From: Bacteroidota bacterium | GTDB lineage: Bacteria; Bacteroidota; Ignavibacteria; Ignavibacteriales; Melioribacteraceae | Direction: 5' to 3' | Length of the DNA: 64,000 nt | NCBI GenBank assembly: GCA_018829205.1 | Contig: JAHJUE010000012.1 | Coordinates: 1 to 64,000 of the forward strand | In this document: one piece after another, positions 51,603 through 61,909 of the stretch | Layout of the letters: each line of letters opens with the position of its first letter | How positions within the stretch are numbered: the stretch's first letter is position 1 | Notes under the pieces: model-generated | Seen by the model: the letters and a program-made list of their open reading frames with translations, nothing else | What the model was told of the DNA's origin: nothing | Databases searched by the model: none | Made by a program: the position numbers and the translations under genes

Positions 51603-52802
51603 CTAAAACGGGTGCGCTTTATGAGGCCCAAGTGAAAATATCATCTGCATCTTAAACATTGTCTCATCATCCCTAATTGTTCCGTCTTCATAATCAAACA
51701 TCAAACGCTCTGCTCCAATCCTAATCGCGAGAGTTTCTTCAACCGGGTAATATCCGAACCATCCGGATATGCCCGATGTTTTATTGCCGGCGTCGTTTGC
51801 AAGTGAATTAATCCCGCGTTCGCTTCCGATTATACCGTATGTAAAATCATATTTTAAACCAAAACTAAAAACTTTGTTGAATTGATAATCAAAGAAAATA
51901 AATCCGCCATAGGTATTGATAGCGTCGCCTAAAACAAAATGTTCTGCTCCTTCTAATTCATTTATTATATCGCGGTGATTTAACAAAGCTTCGGTTTGTA
52001 TTGTTAATGATTTATAGGTATCGGGTTTATACTTATACTTAAAATCAATTCCTCCGTAAATAAAATTTACGTTTTTTATTAAACCGTTATCAAGACCGGC
52101 TTTACCTAAAGTTCCGGCGGCTCCATTTAAACCGATTTCCAAATTTGAGTAATCCGAAAGTCCGAAAAAAGCTCCCAGCCGAGCTGAAATAACCGGGCTG
52201 TTGGTTTCATTCAATTCAAACTCTTCATGTGCCTCTTCGCCTTCGTGAATTTCATCCTCATGAATCTCTTCTTGGCCGTGTTCATGTCCGCCTATTCCTC
52301 TAAAAGAATCCCCCTTATACAGACCGATATCAAAACTGGAAAAAAAGTTTTCTGTGGGTAGAATAAAACTGAGATTAAATCCTATATCGTTTAATCCTTC
52401 TTCACCGAAATAAATCCGGTGCGCTAAAGGTCTTTCTGTAAAAGGCCACGCGTGCCCGTGAACAGTATTAATTTTTCCGAAACCTAAAAGATGTTTACCG
52501 CCTTTTAACTGCATATCGAGCGGAAGTCCTCTTAAGATTTCAAAATAAATTTCCTCAGCGGCAAAACTGCCTTCATGATATGCGATATTTGCCGAAGCTT
52601 TTGCGTAAGGATTTAAATATCCGTTTATAAACATTTCCAGAGAAGGATCTTCAAAGTTGATTTTACCTTTATAGGGGGAACCCTCGTTAAAATTTGTGGT
52701 TGTATTAAATGTCCCGATTAAGCTTATATCCGGGTTAACATTTGACTGAGCAAAATTTATATTAAATAACAGCAATAAAAAAACCGCGGTTTGTTTTGAC
52801 AT
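51603..52802 (-). CDS. Outer-membrane protein with a His/Glu-rich loop, in the metal-uptake operon
   Basis: This is a 399-residue protein with a signal peptide at 1-18 and a barrel-like strand pattern to its end. Residues 173-195 are a loop rich in His and Glu (GHEHGQEEIHEDEIHEGEE), and other His pairs occur (VHGHAWP). Located 30 bp upstream of znuA on the same strand, it is probably the outer-membrane part of metal uptake, with the loop collecting Zn2+. It is not a TonB receptor: no plug domain or TonB box is seen. The family is not recognised beyond a porin-like barrel. Confidence 0.65.
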   Translation of the reverse strand: MSKQTAVFLLLLFNINFAQSNVNPDISLIGTFNTTTNFNEGSPYKGKINFEDPSLEMFINGYLNPYAKASANIAYHEGSFAAEEIYFEILRGLPLDMQLKGGKHLLGFGKINTVHGHAWPFTERPLAHRIYFGEEGLNDIGFNLSFILPTENFFSSFDIGLYKGDSFRGIGGHEHGQEEIHEDEIHEGEEAHEEFELNETNSPVISARLGAFFGLSDYSNLEIGLNGAAGTLGKAGLDNGLIKNVNFIYGGIDFKYKYKPDTYKSLTIQTEALLNHRDIINELEGAEHFVLGDAINTYGGFIFFDYQFNKVFSFGLKYDFTYGIIGSERGINSLANDAGNKTSGISGWFGYYPVEETLAIRIGAERLMFDYEDGTIRDDETMFKMQMIFSLGPHKAHPF

Positions 52803-52881
52803 ATTAAACTCCGTTTTCTGTAATTAATAATTCAATTCCGTTCTTGCCGGAATCAATTAAATGGAATGTAGTTTTTAGGAA

Positions 52882-53238
52882 TTATGAATATAAACTTGGA
52901 GGTCCGCGCAGTTTTATTGTCTCTAACAAAGGGGGGAATATATCCAGCGAAAAATTAACCGGCGTAAAGTTTTTGTAATCCGGTATAATAAATAAAAACC
53001 GGCTAACAATTCCGGAATCGTAAATCTGGGATTGTAAAAAATTCGCTAAAACGCAGTTTGCCTGTCCGTCTAAAAACGGGTCGTTTGTATTTGAGGAAGA
53101 ATTATGATTAACGAATTCAATTCGTAAATTTATATCAATGTTATGTTTATGAAAAACAGCGGATGCAAGAAATAATATATATATTCCAAGCATTGCGCAG
53201 TTAAAAAACTTTTTACTTTTTTGCGATATTTTTTGCAT
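52882..53238 (-). CDS. Small protein of unknown function, first in the metal-uptake operon
   Basis: This is a 118-residue protein from ATG 53238 (131 residues if 53277 is used). An N-terminal hydrophobic segment (AMLGIYILFLASAVF) is followed by HKHNIDINLRIEF, so a histidine pair follows the membrane or signal segment, and the C-terminus has FPPLLETIKLRGPPSLY. Small proteins with this layout and RGPP ending often precede metal TonB/efflux genes in Bacteroidota, from memory. The 80-bp spacing to the next gene allows one operon. Confidence 0.5.
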   Translation of the reverse strand: MQKISQKSKKFFNCAMLGIYILFLASAVFHKHNIDINLRIEFVNHNSSSNTNDPFLDGQANCVLANFLQSQIYDSGIVSRFLFIIPDYKNFTPVNFSLDIFPPLLETIKLRGPPSLYS

Positions 53239-53392
53239 CTTAATAATCAAATTGGATAACTGGTATAAATTTAACAAATCGATTTGTAATTCAAAAAGAA
53301 AAAAATAAATTTAAATGATTGCTTTAATATTACCAGTATTTTAATTTCATTACACAACAGCCATTCGGGATATTAATAATTAAGGAGGTATT

Positions 53393-55285
53393 ATGCCGTC
53401 AGAAGGACTAAACGGGGAAGTATTTTACCCAAGCAGTGAAGTAATTGAATACGCGAATATTAAGAATTGGGATGAACTTAATAAACGGGCTTCTGAAGAT
53501 TATCTCGGTTTCTGGGAATCAATGGCGGGGGAACTCGATTGGTTTAAAAAATGGGATAAGGTACTGGACGATTCGAACAAGCCTTTTTATAAATGGTATA
53601 CCGGCGGTAAGTGTAATATTTCCTACAACTGTCTGGACAGGCATGTAAAAACATTCAGAAGAAATAAACTGGCCTTGATTTGGGAAGGGGAAAAAGGGGA
53701 GTTTAAGTCAATGTCTTATTACGCTCTCCACCGCGAGACATGCAAGTTCGCTAATATTCTTAGAAGCATGGGAGTAAAAAAAGGAGACCGCGTTACAATT
53801 TATATGGGAAGAATTCCGGAAATTGTTATGGCTATGCTGGCATGCGCGAGAATCGGCGCGGTACATTCGGTAGTGTACGGCGGTTTTTCAGTTGAAGCTC
53901 TTCATGAAAGGATTGAAGACAGCCAGTCTAAGGTTTTAATAGTAGCCGACGGCGCCTATCAGCGGGGCAAAATAGTTCCGTTAAAAGAAATTGCAGATGA
54001 AGCACTGCAGAGAGCAGGCGGAATTGAACATGTTCTTGTGGTTAAAAGAACCGGTCAGGAAGTAAATATGGAAGAGGGAAGGGATATGTGGTATCACGAA
54101 CTTCTTAAGCTTCCTATTGCCAAAGGGGACGGATTTATTGAAGAGACCGACGCGGAGGATCCGCTCTTCCTGCTTTATACTTCCGGAACCACGGGAAAAC
54201 CAAAAGCGATTATGCATACCCACGGCGGTTATATGGTTGGTACTTATACTACCTTAAAATACGTATTTGATATTCATGAAGAAGACCGTTTCTGGTGCGC
54301 CGCCGATCCGGGCTGGATTACCGGGCATAGTTATATTGTGTACGGCCCGTTGTTAAACGGCGCGACAAGTTTTATGTATGAAGGCGCTCCGACTCACCCA
54401 TATCCGAACCGCTGGTGGCAGATGATAGAAAATTACGGTATTAATATTTTTTATACCGCGCCTACCGCCATAAGAGGTTTAATGCGTTTCGGCGACGCAT
54501 GGGTTAAAAGGCACGACCTTTCATCGCTGAGACTTCTTGGCTCTGTTGGCGAACCAATTAATCCTGAAGCGTGGAAATGGTATCATAAAACCGTAGGTAA
54601 TGAAAAATGCCCAATTATGGATACATGGTGGCAGACCGAAACAGGAATGTTTATGATAACGCCTATGCCATGTGTTCCACTGAAACCGGGTTCGGGAACA
54701 AAACCTTTTCCAGGAATTGAAATGGATATTTATAACGAAGATGGAAAACCCGTTAAAGATGATGAAGAAGGATTTATGGTTATTAAAACGCCATGGCCTT
54801 CTATGATGAGAACAATTTATAATGATCCCGACAGATATGTTCAGCAGTACTGGAGCAAATTCCCGGGCGTCTATTTAACCGGGGACAGCGCCAGAAGAGA
54901 TAAGGACGGATATTATTGGGTAATTGGACGTGTTGATGATGTAATTAAAGTTTCGGGATATAGACTTGGAACAGCGGAAATTGAAAGCGCGTTAGTAAGT
55001 CATGCATCCGTTGCCGAAGCCGCCGCAATCGGACTTCCACATGACGTAAAAGGAAACGCGATTCATACATATGTTATTTTAAAATCCGGCGTTAATAAAT
55101 CCGAAGAATTAAAAGAAGCATTAAGACAGCATGTTGGGCATGAAGTTGGACCTATAGCGAAACCCGAACAAATTGAATTTGTAGATTCATTGCCGAAAAC
55201 AAGAAGCGGTAAAATTATGAGACGCGTTTTAAGAGCTAAAGCACTTGGTCAGGATCCGGGCAACCTTTCAACATTGGAAGATTAA
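53393..55285 (+). CDS. acs: Acetyl-CoA synthetase (acetate-CoA ligase, AMP-forming)
   Basis: This is a 630-residue protein, close to the family length (about 650), behind a strong ribosome site (AAGGAGG). ANL-family motifs: YTSGTTGKPKAIMHTHGGY (A3 loop), the DTWWQTETG motif typical of Acs, GDSARRDKDGYYW (A7), GRVDDVIKVSGYRL (A8 hinge) and the acetylatable Lys in PKTRSGKIMRR (A10). It activates acetate via acetyl-AMP for entry into central metabolism. It is a single-gene unit with its own terminator. Confidence 0.96.
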   Translation: MPSEGLNGEVFYPSSEVIEYANIKNWDELNKRASEDYLGFWESMAGELDWFKKWDKVLDDSNKPFYKWYTGGKCNISYNCLDRHVKTFRRNKLALIWEGEKGEFKSMSYYALHRETCKFANILRSMGVKKGDRVTIYMGRIPEIVMAMLACARIGAVHSVVYGGFSVEALHERIEDSQSKVLIVADGAYQRGKIVPLKEIADEALQRAGGIEHVLVVKRTGQEVNMEEGRDMWYHELLKLPIAKGDGFIEETDAEDPLFLLYTSGTTGKPKAIMHTHGGYMVGTYTTLKYVFDIHEEDRFWCAADPGWITGHSYIVYGPLLNGATSFMYEGAPTHPYPNRWWQMIENYGINIFYTAPTAIRGLMRFGDAWVKRHDLSSLRLLGSVGEPINPEAWKWYHKTVGNEKCPIMDTWWQTETGMFMITPMPCVPLKPGSGTKPFPGIEMDIYNEDGKPVKDDEEGFMVIKTPWPSMMRTIYNDPDRYVQQYWSKFPGVYLTGDSARRDKDGYYWVIGRVDDVIKVSGYRLGTAEIESALVSHASVAEAAAIGLPHDVKGNAIHTYVILKSGVNKSEELKEALRQHVGHEVGPIAKPEQIEFVDSLPKTRSGKIMRRVLRAKALGQDPGNLSTLED

Positions 55286-55310
55286 TATTATTCTATACTG
55301 CCGGCAATTA

Positions 55311-55337
55311 AAAGGGTCTTATTATAAGACCCTTTTT
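55311..55337 (+). terminator. Rho-independent terminator after acs
   Basis: AAAGGGTCTTA (55311-55321) pairs perfectly with TAAGACCCTTT (55325-55335), loop TTA, followed by TTT. Confidence 0.93.
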
Positions 55338-55680
55338 TATTTACTATTTACTTATTTGTTAAGCAATAAATTAATCTCTTATGTCTATTAACGGAACAAA
55401 TCTTTTATCAATATAAACCCGCCGGAAATCATTTTATAAAAATCAAAATATACCTCGATTAATTTATTTTTTTATTATCGAAATTAAGGTTAAACTTATT
55501 GTTGGATTTTTATTCATTACTACAAATATATATGATCAACACATTTGTAAGATGATAGAAATTATAAATAAAAATAACCCGAACGGGTCATTATATATTA
55601 TTTAACAACTTCTTATATTTTGAATAACTTTTTCAAAGGTAGATAAAAAATAAATCCCCCAATTCACAAATGACAGGCTT
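55338..55680. other. AT-rich intergenic region before the TonB operon
   Basis: No gene or RNA seen. A short AACCCG-AACGGGT hairpin lies at 55576-55588. The promoter of the TonB-receptor operon should be in the right part. Confidence 0.4.
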
Positions 55681-57924
55681 ATGAAGTTAAAAATTATTTT
55701 TATTAATCTAGTTATCATATTCCTAATTGCACATAGTATCAACGCTCAGAATATAGGTACAATTAGAGGAATTATTACCGACTCGACAAACGGAGAAGCT
55801 TTAGCATACGGTAATGTTCTTGTTAAGGAATTAGGTAAGGGAGCATCAACCGATACGCGTGGTTATTTCCTTCTTCCTTCAATTCCCGCTGGAAATACAT
55901 ATACGCTGGTCGCGACATATGTAGGTTATAATGCTAAAGAATTAAAGGTATCAGTTACGCCTGGTAAAATAACTCATGTTGATATATTGCTGTCACCTTC
56001 GGCGCTGCAGCTGCAGACTGTTGAAAAAATCGGATATAGAATTGCAGAAGAGAACGCTACCGATATCGGACTTCAAAGAATATCGGTTAAGAATCTGGAT
56101 ATGCTTCCCAAAGGTGTTGAGACGGATGTTTTCAGATCGCTTCAATATATACCCGGTGTGCGTTCAACCGGCGACGTATCGGCAAGATATTACGTTAGAG
56201 GCGGAAGCAGCAACCAGAATCTGGTTCTGCTTGAAGGCGTGCCTATTTATAATCCTTTCCATGCTTTAGGCATGTTCAGCGCGATTGATCCCGAACTTAT
56301 TAATAACATTGAATTTCACAAAGGCGGTTTTTCAGCTGAGTACGGCGGAAGAATTTCATCTGTGTTAAACCTTATTACTAAGGACGGAAATAAAAATCAA
56401 TTCAGCGGCAAGGCAAGTTTCAGTCAGCTTACCGGCAAAGCCTTGGTAGAAGGTCCAATTCCTTACGGGTCATTTATTTTGACGGGAAGAAAATCTTATT
56501 CGAGTGAAGTTCTGAAAAAATTTCTGAATGATCAGAACGCGCCTGTGGAATTTTATGATGTTTCATTTAAATTGAATTATTCCAACCCCGAGTTTATGCC
56601 TATTTCCAAATTTACGGTTACCGGATTTCTTAGCAACGATAAATTGGATAACGATAGCCCCACGCAGGAAGATTTTGAATGGTCTAATAACTTATTCGGA
56701 TTTAAATGGTTTCAGGCAGTTGACGATAGTCCATTATTCCTTGATATAGGTGTTTCATTAAGTAATTTTACGGGAAAGGTATCTCCTAACGAAAGCCAGT
56801 CGAAAGAAAAAAACAATGAACTTTCGGATGTTTCCGTTGATATGAATTTTACATATGTGTTTGATTCAAAAGACGAACTTGGATTGGGATTAAAAATTAA
56901 AGAAATAAGAACGGATTTATTTTTAGAGAATAATTTCGGGGCCAAAAGCGATATCGGTTCTTCGGGAACAATTTTCAGTTTATTCGCTAAATATAAATTT
57001 TTAAGCACTGAAAATTTCGGAGTGGATATCGGGACAAGAATTAACCCAATTCATTTAACGAAAAGCGCTACCGGGAACCACTTCTTAGAACCTAGACTCA
57101 GCGTTACATACAGACCTTTTCCGGCTCTTGCAATCAAAGCCGCGGTCGGGAAATATATTCAGGAATTAACGACTCTTTCGGATGAAACGGAAATTATTTC
57201 TTTATTTGAACCTTGGATCATAACTCCCGATTATTTGGAGCCCGCTGTTTCAAATCATTATATGGCGGGACTTGAATTTAATTTCACGGAAAATATTTCA
57301 TTTGAAACCGAAGCCTATTATAAAATAGCGCATAACATTCCCACATTAAACGATAAGAAATTTTATTCTGCTGATCCTGATCTTGTAGCCGGTTCGCAGG
57401 AATCGTACGGATTCGAATTCCTATTCAGATTCTATCAGGAACCTGTGAATTTTACGGCTTCATATGCGTTAAGCTACGCGTATAAAAAAGTTGAAGACTG
57501 GCTTTATTATCCCAGATACGATTCAAGAAACGCGCTTAATTTATCGCTTGAATGCAATATCGGTTCGGGATGGCAGGCAAGTGTTGTATGGCTTTACAAC
57601 AGCGGTCTTCCTTTCACACAGTCAATCGGTTATTATGATAAATTTTACTTTGATGAGCTGTATTCATCAAAAGATTATATATATGAATCCTATAAACCGT
57701 ATGCCTTGCTTAGGGACATAAATTTGGGAAGAATGCCTGATTATCACAGACTTGATATTAATCTTTCCAAAAAGTTTGATTTGTCCTTTATCAGTTTTTC
57801 ACTCGATTTCAGCATCATAAATGTTTACGACAGAAAAAATATTTTCTATTTCAAAAGAGATACAGGCGAGAGAGTTAATATGCTGCCGTTCCTTCCAACA
57901 GCAACCGTAAAGGTAGAAATATGA
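55681..57924 (+). CDS. TonB-dependent receptor with CarboxypepD_reg-like domain
   Basis: This is a 747-residue outer-membrane protein with a signal peptide at 1-22. A CarboxypepD_reg-like domain covers about 25-105 (GTIRGIITDSTNGEALAYGNV), a plug follows (about 120-225, with the YYVRGGSSNQNLVLLEGVPIYNPF motif in two parts) and then a barrel of about 20 strands. The substrate is unknown. Its stop overlaps the start of the DUF4249 gene (ATGA); receptor-DUF4249 pairs are a standard Bacteroidota arrangement. Confidence 0.9.
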   Translation: MKLKIIFINLVIIFLIAHSINAQNIGTIRGIITDSTNGEALAYGNVLVKELGKGASTDTRGYFLLPSIPAGNTYTLVATYVGYNAKELKVSVTPGKITHVDILLSPSALQLQTVEKIGYRIAEENATDIGLQRISVKNLDMLPKGVETDVFRSLQYIPGVRSTGDVSARYYVRGGSSNQNLVLLEGVPIYNPFHALGMFSAIDPELINNIEFHKGGFSAEYGGRISSVLNLITKDGNKNQFSGKASFSQLTGKALVEGPIPYGSFILTGRKSYSSEVLKKFLNDQNAPVEFYDVSFKLNYSNPEFMPISKFTVTGFLSNDKLDNDSPTQEDFEWSNNLFGFKWFQAVDDSPLFLDIGVSLSNFTGKVSPNESQSKEKNNELSDVSVDMNFTYVFDSKDELGLGLKIKEIRTDLFLENNFGAKSDIGSSGTIFSLFAKYKFLSTENFGVDIGTRINPIHLTKSATGNHFLEPRLSVTYRPFPALAIKAAVGKYIQELTTLSDETEIISLFEPWIITPDYLEPAVSNHYMAGLEFNFTENISFETEAYYKIAHNIPTLNDKKFYSADPDLVAGSQESYGFEFLFRFYQEPVNFTASYALSYAYKKVEDWLYYPRYDSRNALNLSLECNIGSGWQASVVWLYNSGLPFTQSIGYYDKFYFDELYSSKDYIYESYKPYALLRDINLGRMPDYHRLDINLSKKFDLSFISFSLDFSIINVYDRKNIFYFKRDTGERVNMLPFLPTATVKVEI

Positions 57925-58886
57925 AATTAAAGATTTTATTATTAGGATTAATACTTATCCTGGTTTATTCATGCGAAGAGGACTTAAATCCAAATGCCGA
58001 GTTCTTGGAAAGAAATGTTCTTACATGCGTGGTACGAAGCGATACGAATTATCAGGTGCTTACATTAACAAGAAGCTATCAGGTGGAAGGATTGGATCCA
58101 AACGAGAATAAAATTGATCCGGCTATCAAAAACGCCGATGTTAAAATGTGGTATAATAATAAAGCTTTCCAGTTTAAGGATAGTTCTGTCGCAAGAATTA
58201 ATAATGAACGCTATAACACACCCGTTTCCTTTTATTATAATAACGAAATGAAACCTACTCCCGGTAAAGATATTGAGGTGGAAGCATTATTGCCTAACGG
58301 TTTGCTTTTAAGATCGGTAACCACCGTTCCAAAAACGAACTCACTTTATTTTACAGGGAGCAACCGAATAATATCACTCGATAATAAATTCGGTCATATT
58401 GAAATAACATGGACAAAATTTACTAACCTATATTATCACCCGGTATTATCAATAAAATATTACGATAATAATCTCGGCGATAACCAAATTAAAGTAAAGG
58501 TTGTCCCTATTAAATATATTACATCTCAAGGAGTTGAAAAACCTTTTTATCCTATTCCCTCTGAACAGAATACAGTTACTTTTGATCAAACCGCATGCGA
58601 CAGGGCAATGAGAGAAATTTCAGGTGATAATCCTGTTAAATCGGATTATTCAATTCTGGACGCGGAGTTAAAATTGATGGTGTTTGATGAAAATCTATCA
58701 GCTTATTATTCTTCGGTTGGTACCTTCCTTGACGGATTTACAATAAAGGTCGATCAGCCCGATTTTACAAACATCAACGGGGGATTTGGAATATTCGGAT
58801 CGTACTCAATTAAATACTATAAGTTAAACTTTACCGAAGAATATGTTCAGTCGTTCGGATATGTTGCCGGTATTACCGGTTTTTAA
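57921..58886 (+). CDS. DUF4249-family lipoprotein
   Basis: This is a 321-residue protein; a lipoprotein signal ends ILVYSC (Cys18). Features of DUF4249: ERNVLTCVVRSDTNYQVLTL near the N-terminus, VTTVPKTNSLYF in the middle, and a C-terminal GGFGIFGSYS block. It is translationally coupled to the TonB receptor and is thought to help it bind or process the substrate, a general inference for the family. Confidence 0.85.
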   Translation: MKLKILLLGLILILVYSCEEDLNPNAEFLERNVLTCVVRSDTNYQVLTLTRSYQVEGLDPNENKIDPAIKNADVKMWYNNKAFQFKDSSVARINNERYNTPVSFYYNNEMKPTPGKDIEVEALLPNGLLLRSVTTVPKTNSLYFTGSNRIISLDNKFGHIEITWTKFTNLYYHPVLSIKYYDNNLGDNQIKVKVVPIKYITSQGVEKPFYPIPSEQNTVTFDQTACDRAMREISGDNPVKSDYSILDAELKLMVFDENLSAYYSSVGTFLDGFTIKVDQPDFTNINGGFGIFGSYSIKYYKLNFTEEYVQSFGYVAGITGF

Positions 58887-58919
58887 TATCAGAACTAAAA
58901 TATAAAATTAAGAGCAGGT

Positions 58920-60395
58920 ATGTCGAGCAAATATTTATCATATGTTTTAATTTTACTCTTATTCGTATTTAATTCATGCGAAAAAGAAGTTTCGGTGTCG
59001 CCTCCGGATTTGCCCCCGCCGGACGGTTCCGTATTTATTAATACGGTCCCCGACAGCTTTAAAATAATTATGGAAGGAAAGGACAGACTTAGGCTTACAC
59101 CAGACAGCATCAGATGGCTTGAAACAGGAATATATAATTTCACCTTGAGAAAAGATCATTTCCTTGACTCTACCTTTACTTTGGATGTAACCGAAGGGGA
59201 GAAATCCTTTATTACAATTGATTACACTATAAACCCAAAATTCAGGGGAAGTTTGTTTATCGAAAGCAATCCTCCTGATGCAAAAATATTTCTTAATGAT
59301 TCTAATACGGCATTAATTACACCCGCTGAAATTAATAATCTTATGCCAGGCGTATATAAAATAACTTTAAAGAAAGAAGATTTTAGTGATTATACTTTTT
59401 ATAAAGATGTTAACAGCGGCAAGACAACAAAATATAAGCCTACATTAATTGATACAACAATATGGGACTATTTTAATACTACAAATTCAGTTATTGCCGC
59501 AGATAACCTTTCATCAATTACAATTGACAATGATGATAATTTGTGGATAGGATCAAGGGAAGGATTATTAAAATACAACGGACTTGTATGGAAGGTATTT
59601 TTTCCTGGTACTTCTCTTCTTCCGCATCCGGTTGTTTTGTTTGTTCAAACAGATGAAAAAAATAGAGTATGGGCTCTAACAGCAGGTGGTATGGCAATAT
59701 TTCAGAATGATGAAGTTCCTTTGAGATTTACGAGCAGCGGCTCAAGAACTGCAATGGCTACAGGCTTCGGCACCGATTCGGTAAGTACAACAATTGTAAA
59801 ATCCGGTAGCCCGTATTATTTCGCTACCGATATTGGGATGGGTATAGCAAGTGAAGCAGGGAACTTAAGTTTTAGATTTAATTTTACCACAATCCAGGGT
59901 ACTACAAACCGTTTAACTGTTTTTGAAAAATTGGATCAGAATACATTGCTTATCGGTACCGCCGAATCGGGTTTGGTTATATATAAAGGTGAAGGAGAAA
60001 TCCAAGTACTAAACAGAGGGAATTCAATTATTCCGGGCAATTCAATTTCGGCGATGTTTAAAAGCAGCGAAGGGGTTTGGATCGGTCATCTGCCTGGCTC
60101 GGGTACTGGGGGCGGACTTTCACTTTTTGACGGTTCTAAATTTTATGTTTATAGTCTAGGCGTTCCTCCTCCCTTAATCAATTGTATTTTTGTGAACAGC
60201 AATGGGATTAAATTTGTCGGTACAAATATCGGTTTGTTTATATTCGACGAATTTGAAAATAGAATATTAATAAATGAAGAAAGCTCCGGACTGCCTATTA
60301 AAAATATATCGGGAATTACGGAAGACTCATCCGGTAAAATATGGATAACAACTGCCGGCAGCGGATTGTTTAAATTAAAGAAAATACCTTTTTAA
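58920..60395 (+). CDS. PEGA-domain lipoprotein with Reg_prop-like propeller, paralog 1
   Basis: This is a 491-residue protein whose signal ends LFVFNSC (Cys20). A Pro-rich linker (SPPDLPPPDGS) precedes two PEGA domains (about 33-105 and 106-180), then propeller repeats with DNDDNLWIGSREGLLKYNG and GIWIGHLPGSG-like turns. PEGA domains are surface beta-sandwiches. It lies 33 bp after the DUF4249 gene and in the same operon, so it may be an accessory surface sensor. The Cys-Glu-Lys-Glu-Val start is shared with its downstream paralog. Confidence 0.8.
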   Translation: MSSKYLSYVLILLLFVFNSCEKEVSVSPPDLPPPDGSVFINTVPDSFKIIMEGKDRLRLTPDSIRWLETGIYNFTLRKDHFLDSTFTLDVTEGEKSFITIDYTINPKFRGSLFIESNPPDAKIFLNDSNTALITPAEINNLMPGVYKITLKKEDFSDYTFYKDVNSGKTTKYKPTLIDTTIWDYFNTTNSVIAADNLSSITIDNDDNLWIGSREGLLKYNGLVWKVFFPGTSLLPHPVVLFVQTDEKNRVWALTAGGMAIFQNDEVPLRFTSSGSRTAMATGFGTDSVSTTIVKSGSPYYFATDIGMGIASEAGNLSFRFNFTTIQGTTNRLTVFEKLDQNTLLIGTAESGLVIYKGEGEIQVLNRGNSIIPGNSISAMFKSSEGVWIGHLPGSGTGGGLSLFDGSKFYVYSLGVPPPLINCIFVNSNGIKFVGTNIGLFIFDEFENRILINEESSGLPIKNISGITEDSSGKIWITTAGSGLFKLKKIPF

Positions 60396-60420
60396 TTATG
60401 AATCAAAAAGAAAAAATATA

Positions 60421-61887
60421 ATGAAATATTTCTCAATTCTAGCTTTACTTATAATAGTATTTTTAATGTCAGCATGTGAAAAAGAAGTTTCTGTTTCCCC
60501 GCCGGATGAACCGCCTCCGGATGGGTCAGTATTTATTGATTCATACCCGGCAAGTTTTATGATATATATGAACGGGAAATATAGAATTAGAAATACACCC
60601 GACAGTATTAAATGGCTTGAAACCGGTTCATATGAAATTCTACTCAGAAGAGATTTATTTCTTGATACCGTATTTACCGTTGATGTAGTTGAAGGGGAGC
60701 GGACAAATATATTTATTGATATAAGCAAAAATCCGAGAATGCTTGGAAATCTTTCCGTTGTAAGCGAACCTGAAGGAGCGGAAATTATTATTAATGATTC
60801 ATCAACTTCAATTTATACTCCTTATATATTTAAAAAAATGCTTCCCGGTATTTATAAGGTTTCGTTAAAATATGAAAATCATGAAGATATTAATTTTTCA
60901 ATTAATGTTAAAAGCAACTTTACCGCTTCATATAACGCTGTAATGATTGATACAACAGTTTGGGATTATTTTAATATGGGAAACTCCGGATTGCCTGCAA
61001 AAGTATTAACATGTCTGGCAATTGACGATAACGATGTAAAATGGATAGGCTCGCGTGAAGGCGCTGTAAGTTTCGACGGAATAGCTTGGAATCTTCAGTC
61101 GCCAAGTAATTCAGAATTAACCCATCAAATTGTAACTTCAATTGCAGTCGATAGCAAGAACGCGAAATGGATAACCACAATAGGCGGTATAGGAATTGCG
61201 AGCGATATGGAGGTAGACAGTAAATGGGCTAAAATAGATAACGGGTTAAGTACAGATTATTATAATAAGGTGTTTATTAAAAAAGCGGAAAGAGATATAT
61301 ATTATTTTGGGACTGATCTTGGTCTAGTTATTTTCGCGTTCGACGCCGATCCTTTTACAATGAGTTATACATGGAGAGATGTAGGCAATCCTTTAAGCAG
61401 CAGCATAACATCAATATGGAACGGTACTAACGGATATTTAGTCGGCTCAAGCGAAAGCGGCGTAGCTGTCAGCCGTGATACATGGGTAGTTTACAACAGG
61501 CTGAATTCAAATATTCCGGGCAATACAATTTCCGCGATGTATGAAAGCAATGAAGGTATCTGGGTTGGACATTTGCCCGGTTCAGGTACAAGCGGTGGAT
61601 TAAGTCTTTATAACAACGGAAGGTTTGATGTTTTTACATTGTACATTCCCGGTCCCGTAATTAATACTATTTTTGTTGACAGCAGAAATATTAAATGGAT
61701 TGGAACAGACTTTGGATTATTCGCTTTCAAAACAATATCAAATAAGGTTCTGATAAACGAATCAAATACCGGACTTCCGATAAAGGACGTAACCGGTATC
61801 AGCGAAGATTCAAACGGTAACATCTGGTTTTCAACAAGAGATAACGGACTTTATAAACTAAAAAAGATTAACAAGTTTGTGCAATAA
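60421..61887 (+). CDS. PEGA-domain lipoprotein with Reg_prop-like propeller, paralog 2
   Basis: This is a 488-residue protein, a tandem paralog of the previous gene along its whole length (CEKEVSVSPPDEPPPDGSVF, VWDYFN, WIGSREG, EGIWVGHLPGSGTSGGLSLY). Lipid Cys at position 19. Two PEGA domains then the propeller. It is the last gene of the TonB-receptor operon and converges on citF with only 22 bp between. The duplication may allow two variants of the surface complex. Confidence 0.8.
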   Translation: MKYFSILALLIIVFLMSACEKEVSVSPPDEPPPDGSVFIDSYPASFMIYMNGKYRIRNTPDSIKWLETGSYEILLRRDLFLDTVFTVDVVEGERTNIFIDISKNPRMLGNLSVVSEPEGAEIIINDSSTSIYTPYIFKKMLPGIYKVSLKYENHEDINFSINVKSNFTASYNAVMIDTTVWDYFNMGNSGLPAKVLTCLAIDDNDVKWIGSREGAVSFDGIAWNLQSPSNSELTHQIVTSIAVDSKNAKWITTIGGIGIASDMEVDSKWAKIDNGLSTDYYNKVFIKKAERDIYYFGTDLGLVIFAFDADPFTMSYTWRDVGNPLSSSITSIWNGTNGYLVGSSESGVAVSRDTWVVYNRLNSNIPGNTISAMYESNEGIWVGHLPGSGTSGGLSLYNNGRFDVFTLYIPGPVINTIFVDSRNIKWIGTDFGLFAFKTISNKVLINESNTGLPIKDVTGISEDSNGNIWFSTRDNGLYKLKKINKFVQ

Positions 61888-61909
61888 ATAATTTATAGAA
61901 TCATTAATA

